Shown piece after piece: positions 33,125 to 44,694 of a stretch of DNA of 64,000 nt (position 1 is its first letter; each line of letters begins with the position of its first letter). Both the position numbers and the translations under genes were made by a program. The notes beneath the pieces were generated by a model that had not been told where the DNA came from, did no database searches, and was given only the letters and a program-made list of their open reading frames with translations. The stretch lies in NCBI GenBank assembly GCA_036346355.1, contig CM070591.1, forward strand, positions 36,922,392-36,986,391, written 5' to 3'. Origin of the DNA: Rhipidocladum racemiflorum (taxonomy: Eukaryota > Streptophyta > Magnoliopsida > Poales > Poaceae).

Positions 33125-36100
33125 TCAACTCAGTCCCTGCAACAGTTTTGTTTGATTCTGGAGCCTCGCATTTGTTTGTTTCTCAAGGTTTTGCTACTGA
33201 AATGATTTAGAGACTGTGGATCTGAAATGTATGCTTTTAGTTCAAACCCCTGGGTTAGAACTCTGAACTAAAGTAGGATGTTCTGGGTAAGAATATTAGT
33301 AGATGGGGTAGAATTCCTAGCGAACCTCATAATATTGGAAACCCAGACCTTAGATGTTATCTTGGGAATAGATTGGTTATCCAAGCACAAGGCTATGTTG
33401 GACTGTGGACGAAGAGTCATATTAGTTGAGAGCCCTTGTGGAAGAAAAGTGGAGTTCCAAGTGACCTCCGTTCGAGCTGGACAGTTGATGGTCAACAGTG
33501 CGAAGACGGACATAATAGAGGATGTTCTAGTGGTGAATGAGTACCCGGATGTTTTTCCTGAGGATTTACCTGGTATGCCACCGGACAGAGACATAGAGTT
33601 TGTGATAGAGCTAGTACCCGAAACGGCACCGATAGCAAAGAGACCCTACCAGATGTCAACCGAAGAATTGGTAGAGATGAAGAATCAGCTTGAGGAGCTG
33701 ATGGAGAAAGGATTTATCAGACCTAGCTCGTTGCCATGGGGAGCGCCAGTTTTGTTCGTCAAAAAGAAGGATGGGAGTTTCAGGATGTGCATAGATTACC
33801 GTGCACTCAATGAAGTTATAGTGAAGAACAAATATCCGTTACCCTGGATTGATGATCTGTTTGATCAGTTGAGAGGAGCCGGAGTTTTCTCTAAGATTGA
33901 CTTGAGATCGGGATATCACCAGTTGAAGATCCGATCATAAGATATTTCGAAGACTGCATTCTCGTCGAGATATGGACATTACGAGTTTATAGTTATGTCC
34001 TTTGGTCTGACGAATGCGCCGGCTTATTTTATGAATCTGATGAATAAGGTCTTCATGGAGTATTTGGACAAGTTTGTTGTTGTATTCATAGATGCCATCT
34101 TAGTCTACTCCAAGACAAGGGAAGAGCACGCAGAACACCTGAGGCTAGTTTTGGAGAAACTGAGGGAACAGCAACTCTTCGCCAAATTCAGCAAGTGTGA
34201 CTTCTGGAAAGACAAGGTAGAGTTCCTTGGACATGTCATGACCGCAAAAGGAGTTGCAGTTGATCCAAGCAAAGTGGAATTACATTCAGAGCAGCCGAAG
34301 ATAGTAACCCAAGTTTGAAGTAGTCTGGGAATGGCTGGTTACTATCGCCGCTTCATTGAAGGCTTTCGACGATTGCGAGACCACTTACGCAATTGTTGAA
34401 AAAGGAGAGGAAGTTTACTTGGACGCCAGAGTGCGAGAAGGGTTTTCAAGAGCTGAAGAAACGATTGACATCAGCACCGGTGTTAGTTCTACTGTATGTT
34501 AATCAAAGCTTTGATATCTATTGTGATGCATCACGCCAAGGGCTTGGATGCGTGCTGATGCAGAATAGAAAGGTTGTTGCATATGCATCGAGGCAGTTGA
34601 GGCCGCATGACAAGAACTATCCGACGCATGACCTAGAGTTAGCAGCCGTAGTGCATGCCTTGAAGTTGTGGCGTCACTACCTAATTGGGAAAAGATGCGA
34701 AGTGTACACGGACCATAAGAGTCTTAAGTACATATTCACCCAATCGGATCTGAATATGAGGCAGAGGAGATGGCTAGAGTTGATCAAGGATTACAATGTC
34801 AGAATCCATTAACATCCCGGAAAGGCCAATGTGGTGGCCAATGCTTTGAGTCGGAAGAGCCATACCGTGAGTATGTTGATAGCAGGAAGTTAGGATGGGC
34901 TATGCAAGGAATTTTAGAAGATGAAGCTGGAGGTTGTACCGGAAGGATTTTTAGCTGCATTGGAAGTAAAGCCTACTCTGGAAGATCAGATCCGAGAAGG
35001 ACAGAAGGATGATTGCAAGGTTTAGAGAATCAAGTCCAAGATGGAGGAAGGCAAGGCAAAAGACTTCAGACTGGATGAGCAAGGCACGTTGTGGATTAAG
35101 GATCACATCTGTGTGCCGAACAAGAAGGAGCTGAAACAGTTGATTCTGGAAGAAGCCTATGACTCCAAGTATTCCATTCATCTAGGAAGTGCTAAGATGT
35201 ATCAAGATCTGAAGGAAAGATTCTGGTGGCCCAGTATGAAGCGCGAAGTCGCCGAACACGTGGCATTGTGTGACATATGCCAGAGAGTCAAGGCGATGCA
35301 TCAAAGGCCGGCAGGATTGTTACAACCATTAAAAATACCTTAGTGGAAGTGGGAGGAAATCAGTATGGGCTTCATTACCGGTTTGCCGAAGACTCAAGAT
35401 GGATATGATTCTATATGGGTCATACTGGACCGCTTGACCAAAGTCGCTCATTTCATCCCTGTAAAGACCACTTACTCGAGAGATAAATTAGTAGAGTTGT
35501 ATATGACCAGAATCGTCTGTTTGCATGGAGTGCTGAAGAAGATTGTATCGGATCGAGGTACCCAATTTACCTCAAGATTCTGGAGTAAGCTGCACGAAGC
35601 CATGGGGACTTGTTTGAACTTCAGTACCGCATATCATCCGCAGATGGATGGACAGACTAAAAGAGTGAATCAGATTTTGGAGGATATGCTAAGAGCGTGT
35701 GCATTGGCTTATGCTACCTCTTGGGATAACAGTCTGCCGTATGCCGAGTTCAGCTACAATAACAGCTATCAAGCAAGTCTGTAGATGTCACCATTTGAAG
35801 CTCTGTATGGTAGACCCTATCGAACACTGTTGAACTCGAATGAGATAGGTGAACGACATGTCTTTGGGCCGGACATTCTCCAAGAAGCCAAAGAGCAGAT
35901 CGACATGATTTGGGAAAGACTGAAGATAACTCAGTCGAGACAGAAGAGTTACGCTGATAACCGTCGCCGAGACTTGAGTTTCGAACTGGAAGATTTCGTG
36001 TATCTCAGAGTTACACCTCTCAAGGGAGTTAAAAGGTTCCATGCCAAAGGGAAACTCGCACCGCGTTATGTTGGACCATTTAAGATTTTGAGCCACAGAG

Positions 36101-36408
36101 GCGAAGTTGCTTACCAGTTGGAGTTGCCGCAGTCGTTGGCGGGAGTGCATGATGTGTTCCATGTTTCCCAACTGAAGAAGTGTCTCCGAGTGCCAGACGA
36201 GCAAACACCTCTGGAATCGATTGAGCTGTAGGAAGATCTGACGTACAAGGAGCACCCCATGAAGATTCTGGACACGATGGATCGAGAGACAAGAAATAAG
36301 TCAACCCGCTTCTGCAGAGTTCAGTGGAGAAACCATTCAGAAAGCGAAGCAACTTGGGAGCGTGAGGAGGATCTAAAGAAAGAATTCCCAAACCTATTCC
36401 TTAGTTAG
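33125..36408 (+). pseudogene. pol: pol of B1 (PR-RT-RNaseH-INT-chromodomain)
   Basis: Protease D-S-G-A-S is near 33160-33175, one frame off gag after a small deletion. RT spans about 33570-34300. Its F-I-D-D motif reads F-I-D-A (GCC at 34094-34096), losing a metal-binding Asp. RNase H is at 34390-34812. In integrase the finger (about 35170-35290) is present, but the first catalytic Asp is Gly (35368-35370) and the catalytic Glu is Lys (35659-35661). The chromodomain runs 36232-36405 and ends at TAG 36406. Stops are at 33938, 34316, 34810, 35341, 35782 and 36229, with frameshifts between about 34270 and 34393. B1 is a dead copy. Confidence 0.9.
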
Positions 36409-36436
36409 CCCTAAATCTTGGGGTCGAGATTCTATT

Positions 36437-36449
36437 AAGGGGGGAGGTT
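36437..36449 (+). other. polypurine tract of B1
   Basis: AAGGGGGGAGGTT lies immediately before the 3' LTR start. B3 has the same tract in inverse orientation at 44660. Confidence 0.88.
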
Positions 36450-38674
36450 TGTAACACCCCAATTTTTTCTTTTCATGTATTTAAATGGTATTTCGCACTT
36501 TTGAGATTTTTTGGAATTTTTTGGAATTTATTTGGACTTAATTTGAATTTATTCCGTTTTGAGATAATTAAATAATTAAAAATTTTAAATAAAGTTTTGT
36601 TGGAAATATTTTATTTGAGTCCAAAATGTCTCAAAGTATTTTCCAGAATTTTTCTAATTTTTCTGCTATTTTTCTTGATTTATTTGAATTTCTAGAAATT
36701 AATTTAATTATTAAATCGTTGGAAAAACCCAACCGGGTTTTACTGTTCATCCGACCCGAGTTGGACTCGAGTCTGACCCGAGCCAGATGCGCCATGTGAC
36801 TTGGCTCGACCGTGACGCCGCGCTAACCCTAACCCTAACTCTCGCGCCGCCAGATCCGGATCGAACGGCTGAGAGCGAGCCGCGTCGCGCGTGCAGCCGA
36901 GCCGCCGGATCCGGACACGTGGACGGCAGCCCGTCATCATCTCCGCCCGAAACAGGATCGGACTGCGCCACCGTGTCCGTTAGGGTTTGCGAGAATCCCG
37001 CGAACCGAGGCCGCATATAAGGCTTTGACCTGCCCCCGAGGTTTGCCTTTCTGCGCTGATCTCGTCGCCCTAGCTCCCCGTGCTCGAGCCGTCGCCAATC
37101 GCCGTCGATTCTTCACCGTAGTTGCGCGCAAGCCGCCGCGGTCTTTCTTCTTCCCTGGTGACGTCGAGCCTTCCCCGCCGTGTTGGGTTGCGAATCTGAG
37201 AACCTTGCGTCGAGACACACCCGCGGGACATCTTCATCATGCCGGAGACTCACTGAAATGCCGGTCCATGCGTCGTCTTCCCCGACTCCAGCAAACCAAC
37301 TACGTCGTGACATCGATGGAAGTTCGAGCTCCGTCAACTGTCGGATCTCCATTGGACGGCTCAGGTTCGTCCACATCACCCAAGCAAAATCTCATGTGTT
37401 ACCGTTTAGATCCGCTAGTAGTCATTGGATCTAGATCCAATGTCTCAGATTAAGTCACGTAGCCATTTCACCGCACCGGGCTGGATTTGATCTCAGCTGT
37501 TAGATCTAGATCGTACGGTTAGAATTGACCCGCATTGTAGCGTTATGTGTGATCTTCGCCGTTCGATCGAGATCGAACGGTGAAGATTGAGCCACGTGTT
37601 GAGCATTGGAACATGCCACATCGCCCCTCGATGATGCATAAACCCGATCGAATCTCGACCGTCCGATCCAAATCGAACGGTCCAGATCAAACCGCGTGAT
37701 TCCACAGTAGCGAGATTAGATCTAATCTGGACCGTTGGATTTCAAACCAACGGCCCAGATTGTGCCACGTGTCTGGGAGATAAACCGGCGCGGTCAGCCG
37801 AGCCGCGGCCGGTCGTCACTGATGTTACACGTGACGTCAGCACATGGTGTATGGCAAAAACTGGAGATGTTCACTTGTATAGCTTGCGGTTTCCGAAAGG
37901 CTTTGTTACGGTCACTCGCCTTTGTGGTGTTTGACTGTATCTTGTGGGTAAAATGCATAACCTCTGCAGAGTGTAAAATCTATTAGAATAGCTGAGTCCG
38001 CGGTATCGGACACTACTCGGGGATTACAGTCAAGGGTTAGACTTTCATGAAAACAACTTAGACTTGAAAAGTTTGGTTGGGTTTATTGATGACGTTGATG
38101 GAAATGTGAATTAGGACAGGGAAAGAGTTTACTTAACTCCTGGAAAAGTTATTGATATTATATTTGCTTTCACCGCTTTTGAATCTACTTATACTACTTG
38201 TTAAATGCTGTTTTACCACAAATGAATCATGAACCATTCCTTTGTACTAAGCCATGCATGTAGAATATTAGTTTGCATTCTGTGCATGACTTGCTGAGTA
38301 CCAAGTACTCACCCCTTGCAACTGCAACATCAGTTGAAGAAGAAGCTATACTGCTTTGGAGGAGGAGCTCCAGGAAGATCCGGCTAACTAGGGAGCGAGC
38401 CCAGTCAGTTTCCTGTGGTATGCTGGATGGCGCCACGTTGATGCTTTTATTCCGTTGCAGTTTATTTCCTCTAATAAGTTTTCGCCCTGCGTGGCGTATC
38501 TTTGTAACTTGACCATAAGGTCGAGTAACCAGTTTGTTATTTTAAATAAAGTACTTGTTGTTTCGTTAAGTATGATTGTGATATTTACCGATGTTGAGAC
38601 TGTGTGCACCAGTGTGATCCTGGACTAGTGTTGAATACACAGAGGGTCCGGATTTGCAAATTCGGGTCCCGACA
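36450..38674 (+). repeat. 3' LTR of B1 with an internal deletion
   Basis: It starts TGTAACACCCC and ends GGGTCCCGACA. It is 2225 bp because about 1.3 kb is missing: at about 37845 the sequence jumps from the equivalent of 29188 to that of about 30495 in the 5' LTR. The deletion removes most of the TGACGTCA cluster. Outside the gap the two LTRs are very similar. Confidence 0.92.
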
Positions 38675-39174
38675 AGTACTGACCAGCCTCAATTCCAGAG
38701 GACTTTGGCTAGAACATAAAGTAGAACTTCCTCACAGGTATATAACAAAAGACGATATGGTATATAGGATACTCCAGATAAGAATTATTCCATATTTTCA
38801 CATGTTTAGGGTGAGGTGGAAGAAAGTGATGATAACATCCCTCTCATCAAGAGAAAGAAAGCTCCCATCCTGACGGTTGGAGAAAGTGGAACTCCTTGGA
38901 TCTCTTATCAAATGGATTCTGGAGTATCCTACAAGTAAGTCCTTTGTATTTTTCTTTGTTCTGAAATTTTAATTTTTAAAACTAGTAATTTTTTCTTTAT
39001 ACTGATTTCTCTTTTTTTTAGCCCCGGCTACTCCTCAAAATGAAGCAGGATCAGAAGTGGATCCCTTGGCCAATAACAAATCGATTAGTGTAGATCCATC
39101 TTTGGAACCCATTGTCGAGGAGACTTTGCCGAGTGCGCAAGGCGTAGAAACCAAGCTGATCAACACAAAGGTGT

Positions 39175-40223
39175 AGATTGAAGCGTACTGGTGTCACACC
39201 TCCTTTCTTGAGACAACTGTTGGCAAAGTGTCCCAGTCCGTAGCAGTTGTAATAGCACCTGTCTGCCATATGAGAATTGCCTCCAGACTGATTGCCAGTT
39301 GATGCAGGTGCCTAAAGAGTTTGTCTAATAGTATGTGGTGCTGGTGGCGGTGTTTGAGCATTATTCCTGGACTGGAACCTGACAAACTGTTGTGGTGCCA
39401 CCCTTGCTCATGGCTGACCTTGACGACAACCCTGCTGTGCCATCCTGTGTTTGCGATTATCGTCTAGTTCCCTACACTTATCCTCCAAAATCAGGGCTTT
39501 ATTCACTAACTACTGGAAATCTTGAAAAGTGTGGGTGATTAGGCCCACTTGCAGTCTAGTATTCATTCCCTTCATAAAAACAGGAATATCTAGCCTTATC
39601 AGTTGCCACGTCCTCTGGGCGTAGCGTGCTAGCTAAGTAAACTTGTTGAAGTAATCGGCCACTAACTGGCTTCCTTGCTTAAGAGTTCTAAACTCCTCCT
39701 TTTTCAAGTCCATTATACCCTTTGGCACATGGTATTGATGAAAAGCACTAGTAAATTCCTCCCAGGTGATTTCCTGGGGATTCTCGTGGGAAACACAAAA
39801 ATTTTCCCACTACTCAGCAGCTGTACCTTCCAGCTGATGAGAGGCGTAGAGCACCATCTCATTTTTGCTGCATTGGGTGATGTGCAGCTTCCTCTCGATT
39901 GACTTGAGCCAATCGTCTGCCTCTAGTGGATTAGCATTTCCGGAAAAGGTGGGCGGTCGAGTCCTCATGAACTCTGACAATCTTGAGTAAGGACGCGGCC
40001 CATTGTTGGCTGCCTGATTGTCGTTGTTAGCAGCAGCCTAGTTGGTAATTTGCTACATCGTCTGCATCATGGTATGCATCAATTGAGTTTGTGCAGCAAG
40101 AAAGGCCCCCAAGTTCTGCATGTCAACTTGCGCTGCAGGCTGGGGAATAGGTGCTTCGTTCCTGGTGCCTCCCTAGCGTGAATCACTCCTGCTAGCTTCG
40201 TTCTTTCCACGTGTGTTGACCAT
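39175..40223 (-). pseudogene. gag: gag of B2, truncated
   Basis: The start at 40223 opens M-V-N-T-R-G. The gag core lies at about 39970-39620 and matches B1 and B3. Several in-frame stops are present, and the frame changes downstream of the core. The zinc knuckle near 39260-39215 reads C-Y-Y-N-C-x4-H-x4-C, one residue more than the usual C-x-x-C spacing. Homology ends a few codons after the knuckle at about 39175. Protease and all of pol are absent. Confidence 0.82.
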
Positions 40224-40683
40224 CTGGTGATTACTCTAAGAATAAATCTTATGCAGGGGAAACAGGTGTAACTTAGACTCCCAAACCAACAACTTTATTA
40301 ATAATTTATTATGGTTGCTCACAAATGTCTAGGGCCATGCAACACATACTGAACACTCACAATCATCAAAACAAGGCATTAGAACTCAAACAACTCAAGC
40401 ACACAAACGACTCACACCTAAGGGCGACTCTAAAACTAAAAAGACATGACTCTACACTGGAGTCTCAGCACCACACAAAACTCGCTCACTCGTTAAGCCA
40501 ACCCGGATGCGGCTTTCCTGGGGTGTACACCGGCGGGTGCGCATGCATTGGTTCTAAATAAGGCATTATAACTCAAATTGATTCAACTACCATCGTGGCC
40601 GATGAACCCTACCCCTCCAGCACAAGATCTTGCTCCAGCACTAGTTCGGCCTCTAGCTCTGGCTCTCTCTTCTCAGGGTCCTC

Positions 40684-41415
40684 CTAGTCAAGCTCCATCT
40701 TGACCTCCTGCTCCCTAGCGTAAAGAGTCTCCTCCAGCTCCCCAATCCTCTGGGCAGCTAGGGCTCGAGTCTCCTGCAGCCTCAGCTCAGCAACCTCTAA
40801 GATGCTGTACACCGCTTGCAGCTCTTGGACAGTGTTGTCCATCACCTCCCTAGCAAGGTGCACGACTGTAGCATTGCTCTCCAGGTCGATCTGTCCTCCA
40901 ATTTCTCCTCCCTCCTGGGGGTGAAGACAAAAAACAGTGTCCCACAGCTCCCCGACGTAGTCGTGGCCGATCCTCGATAGCGCAAGGCAAGCTGACTCCT
41001 CGATTCCTGCCTCGAAGGTAGCCCTCCTCACCAAGATGCTGGTCGGACGACTGGCCCTGGTGTTCTCCCGGGCATAGACAGTAATCGTAGTAACCATGCC
41101 ACGGACCCTCCCGTTGACTATCCAAGTGCGGGCCCTGTTGATAGGCCTCTCGAAGCCTCCTAACACCCGGAGCATTATCCACAGCTCTATAGCATAGCCT
41201 CCAGCACGTTCTTCGTAAGTGTGCATCCTCCTCATCTGCGAACAACAGATCTTGTCAACCCAAATTTTCAAAAGAATCAGTAGTGCAACAGAAAATTCAG
41301 GATATGTATGAGTGAGAAAGAGGAGATGAGGCAAGATTTCTTTGATTTCCTTGCACAAACTTTTAATTCTAGAAAATATTTTTTCCTCTCTAGTGACCAT
41401 TCTAACTAAGGGCAA
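40684..41415 (-). CDS. leader ORF of B2 between PBS and gag, function unknown
   Basis: This is the longest open frame in any family B leader (243 codons from 41415). The likely real coding start is the ATG at 41235, because a pyrimidine-rich stretch and CAG (41238-41236) precede it, as at the B3 homologue; that gives about 183 residues. The body has an E-L-W...L-G-G-F-E-R-P block and an I-T-V-Y-A-R-E block. The C-terminal 60 residues are a charged helix, probably coiled coil, with V-Q-E-L and R-I-G-E-L-E-E-T-L-Y. B3 keeps the same order of blocks. I recognise no catalytic motif. Similar extra ORFs before gag are known in Ogre/Tat-lineage elements, but I cannot say this one is homologous. It is open here and broken in B3. 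Confidence 0.6.
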   Translation of the reverse strand: MPLVRMVTREEKIFSRIKSLCKEIKEILPHLLFLTHTYPEFSVALLILLKIWVDKICCSQMRRMHTYEERAGGYAIELWIMLRVLGGFERPINRARTWIVNGRVRGMVTTITVYARENTRASRPTSILVRRATFEAGIEESACLALSRIGHDYVGELWDTVFCLHPQEGGEIGGQIDLESNATVVHLAREVMDNTVQELQAVYSILEVAELRLQETRALAAQRIGELEETLYAREQEVKMELD

Positions 41416-41431
41416 GTCCTATAGTCAATAT

Positions 41432-41444
41432 GGCTCTGATACCA
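41432..41444 (-). other. primer binding site of B2
   Basis: The minus strand reads TGGTATCAGAGCC, followed upstream by GAGG and the LTR end TCCCGATA (family end CCCGACA with one change). Confidence 0.9.
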
Positions 41445-41448
41445 CCTC

Positions 41449-41734
41449 TATCGGGACTAGAACCTGCAAATCTGGACCCTCTGTGTATTCTGCACTAGTC
41501 CAGGATCACGCTAGTGCACAGTCTTAACAGGGATGAAGTACCACAATCATACACAACAGAAATAATAAGTACTTCAACCACTTAAATAAACTGGTTGGAC
41601 GACCTTATGGTCACCTTACAATAATAGTTTGCCACACAGGGCTTACAATACTGAAAGTAAACATATAATGACAGTGGAAAAGAAGATTCGATGAACCCAT
41701 CACTTTGCCACAGGCAATTGACGAGGCTCGCACA
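41449..41734 (-). repeat. 5' LTR stub of B2
   Basis: It matches the terminal about 285 bp of family B LTRs (GCACTAGTCCAGGATCACGC and neighbours), then breaks off at the hAT fragment. Confidence 0.85.
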
Positions 41735-42125
41735 TAGAGATGGCAATGGGGACCCGAAACCCGACGGGTATTTACTTGATTAGGGGCTAGGTATGAACAA
41801 ATTTTCATACCCACGGGTCTATTAACGGGCAAACATTACTACCCGCGGGTAGAGTGGGTACGGGTCCGTTCTACTGTTACCCGTACCCGTTCACCTGTGG
41901 ATATGACCAACTAATAACTTAGCCCAACAGCAGCCCACAAGCCCATAAAAAATCTAAACATTATAAACCCATCGCCGGCATTTCCTGCTAAAGATTACAT
42001 GAGAATTCCTTTCCTATACAGTCTGGTTTGTAGCCAAAATGTGTTTCCTTTTCTGTCTCTTAGTCTTCCCATCGTGTTGCCCGATTCCACAGTTACTCTC
42101 TATTGTAATGTTTTTGCACATGATT
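41735..42125 (+). mobile_element. truncated hAT-like element
   Basis: It begins TAGAGATGGCAATGGGGACC, close to the TAGAGATGGCAA ends of grass hAT elements, followed by CCCGACGGGTA and CCCGCGGGTA palindromes and GGGTACGGGT repeats. No matching right end occurs before B3 starts at 42126, so it is probably truncated by that insertion or by deletion. No transposase ORF. Confidence 0.6.
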
Positions 42126-44659
42126 TGTCGGGACCCAAATTTGCAAATCCGGACCCTCTGTGTATTCAGCACTAGTCCAGGATCACGCTAGTGCACACAG
42201 TCTCAACATCGGTAAATATCACAATCATACTCATCGAAATAATAAAGTACTTTAATTAATTAACCAAACTGGTTGCTCGACCTTATGGTCAAGTTACAAA
42301 GATATGCCTCGCACGGCGAAGACTTATTAAAAGTGAAATAACTACAGCGGAATAAAATAGATTTCATGGCGCCATCCAGTATACCACAGGCAACTGATTG
42401 GGCTCGCTCCCTAGTTAGACGGCTCCTCCTGGTATTCTTCCTCCAGAGCTGGCGTCGACTCTTCTTCAACTGATGTTGTATTGAGGCAAGGGTGAGTACT
42501 TGGTACTCAGCAAGTCATGCACGAAATGCAAGCTAATATTCTACATGCATGGCTTAGTTCAAAGGATAGGCTAATAGGTACATTAGCAGTAAAACAACAT
42601 TTAACAAATAACATAAGTAGATTCGAAAGTAGTAAAAGTAAAGATAACATCAATAACTTTTCCAGGAGTTAAGTAAACATTCTTCCCTTTCCTAATCCAC
42701 ATTTCCATCAACGTCATCAATAAACCCAACCAAACTTTCCAAGTCCAAGTTGTTTTCATTAAAGTCTAACCCTTGACTATAATCCCCGAGCAGTGTCCAA
42801 TACCATGGACTCGGCTATTCCAATAGGTTGTACACTCTGCAGAGGTTATGTACTTTACCCACAAGATACAGTCAAACACCACAAAGGCGAGTGATCGTAA
42901 CAAAGCCTTTCAGAGACTGCAAACTAAACAAGTGAACCTCGGCATTGTGTTAGCCGGTCCACGGTTCGGCTTCGGTCCACCGTGGACCCAGTCCACGAGT
43001 GCACGTGTCACTGACACGGGGGACCCACACGGATGACGCTAGCGCTGACGTCAGCACGGCTCGACCGAGCGAACTGACACGCGGGCCCCACCGTGACGTC
43101 GGCGTGACGTCACGGGTGACGCCATCGCACGGTGGACTGAGCCGCTGACACACGGGTCCCACGTTGACGTCACGCGTGATGTCAGCGACGACCGGGCGCG
43201 CCCGCGTGGACTGCGCCTGTTCGGCTCCCGTGCACGTGGCACGATCTGGGTCGTTGGTTTAGAATCCAACGGTCCAGATCAGATCTAACCTCACGCGTTT
43301 GGAAAACAACGCGGTTAATCTGGACCATTCGATTTGAATCGTACGGCTGAGATCCGATCGGGTTTCACCGTGTCATGGGGGCGACGTGGCATGACTCGGC
43401 GTGTGACGCGTGGCTCAATCTACACCGTTCAATTTCAATCGAATGGCAGAGATCGCATCTCACGCTACAACGCGGATTAACCCTAACCGTATGATCTAGA
43501 TCTAACGGCAGAGATCAACCCTAGCACAGTGCAATTTACGGCTATGTGGCTCAATCTAGAGCGTCGGATCTAGATCCAACGGCTGATAACAGATCTAAAA
43601 CCGCAACGTGAAAGAATACTCACGGGGACGTGTACGAATCTAGACGCTACGATCTAGATCTAACGATCTAGATCTAATCTGGGCTTTACGGGGTTTAGGG
43701 CGACGTGGACTCACGGTGGCCGTTGGATGGAGATCGAACGGTTGATGGAGCTCGAAGGCGGTGATGGCGACGCGGTGGAGCTAGGTCACCGGGAACGAAG
43801 ACGACGACGCATAGAACGGCGTTGCGGTGCATCTCCGGTGAAGTGCGTGGTCGCGTTCGATACGCCTCGGCTCAGGAACTTCGGATCTGGGCTCGGTCAC
43901 GGCGGAGGACGATGGGGATCGGCGGAAAACGCGGTGGAGCGCAAATCCAACTACAGCGAGCGATTGCGAACTGGCGGCGATGGCTTGGGCGCAAGTAGCT
44001 AGGTCAATCGACGCGCACGAAAACGGAGAAGGTGGCAGCGGGTCAAAGCATTAAATAGGGGTCTCGGCGTCCGTAAATCTCGCGAAAAACGAGGCCAGCT
44101 CGGCTGCGGCGGCAGAATCCGACGAGAGCTCGGACTGGCGACGTGGCACAATCCCAGCTGTCCACGCGAACGCGCCCAACGGCTCAGATGCGATCGGCGC
44201 GAACGGATTCGATCGGAATCCACGTGGGCGACGTGGCGCAACGCTGGCCGTTGGATCGAGATCCAACGGTCACGCGGTTAGGGTTCGGTTGGGCTCAGGT
44301 CGGGCTTGAGTCCGGTTCGAGTCAGACTCGAGTCTGACTCGGGTCTGACCCGGTCGGATGAACAGTAAAACCCGCTCAGATATTTTCCAGTGATTTAATA
44401 TTTAAAACAATTTTTATAAATTCAAATAATTCAAGAAAAATAGCAAAATAATCAGAAAAATTCTTGAAAATACTTTGAGACATTTTGGACTCAAATAAAA
44501 TATTTCCATCAAAATTTTATTTATAACTTTTGATTCTTTAATTATCTCAAAAGGGAATAAATTCAAATTAAATCCAAATAAATTACAGAAAATTCCAAAA
44601 ATTCTCAAAAATGCCAAATTTCATTTAAATACATGAAAAGCAAAAATTGGGGTGTTACA
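42126..44659 (-). repeat. 3' LTR of B3
   Basis: The plus strand begins TGTCGGGACCC and ends TTGGGGTGTTACA, the family B LTR in reverse, 2534 bp. The region at about 42920-43270 contains the TGACGTCA/GTGACGTCA cluster, and 43410-43690 and 44240-44270 hold the palindromes. It is shorter than the B1 5' LTR, so internal deletions are likely. Confidence 0.88.
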
Positions 44660-44674
44660 AACCTCCCCCCTTAA
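44660..44674 (-). other. polypurine tract of B3
   Basis: The plus strand AACCTCCCCCCTTAA is the purine run TTAAGGGGGGAGGTT on the minus strand, directly before the 3' LTR. Confidence 0.88.
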
Positions 44675-44694
44675 CAGAATCTCGACCCCGAGAT

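Larger units (their letters stand above)
27816..38674 (+). mobile_element. element B1: full-length family B chromovirus
   Basis: The order is 5' LTR 27816-31325, PBS 31330, leader with a short ORF, gag-pol 31952-36408, PPT 36437-36449 and 3' LTR 36450-38674. The flanking duplication is AGTAT (27811-27815) against AGTAC (38675-38679), one mismatch. It is the only element here with both LTRs and all pol domains. Many stops, at least three frameshifts and changed catalytic residues make it inactive by itself. It split a transposon gene when it landed. Confidence 0.93.
26777..39174 (+). pseudogene. Transposase_28-like transposon gene, split by element B1
   Basis: The recognisable block is at about 26950-27270, with K-D-K-W-K-D-Y, E-W-F-Y, L-T-D-E-E and F-R-F-H-K-L-S-P-L. 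It resembles the grass 'putative gypsy type transposon' family, whose role is unknown. GT-AG introns are plausible at about 27327-27410 and 27562-27630, and right of the insertion one from GTAAGTCC near 38933 to TTTTTTTAG at about 39021. Element B1 (27816-38674) interrupts it; the frame at 27631-27815 continues at 38675 for a few codons to a TAA. A stop near 27268 shows decay. The right end is cut at about 39174 by B2 gag in opposite orientation. Family call from memory. Confidence 0.45.
39175..41734 (-). mobile_element. element B2: 5' part of a family B element
   Basis: On the minus strand the order is a truncated LTR (41734-41449), PBS (41444-41432), leader ORF (41415-40684) and gag (40223-39175). 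Everything after the gag zinc knuckle is missing. The left edge joins the Transposase_28-like gene at about 39175. The LTR stub ends against a hAT fragment at 41735. Confidence 0.85.

Noticed and set aside
33100..33200. Programmed frameshift between gag and protease in B1
   Set aside because: B3 keeps gag and protease in closer register, and B1 shows a local deletion with a repeated 17-mer plus many other lesions. Decay is the simpler explanation.
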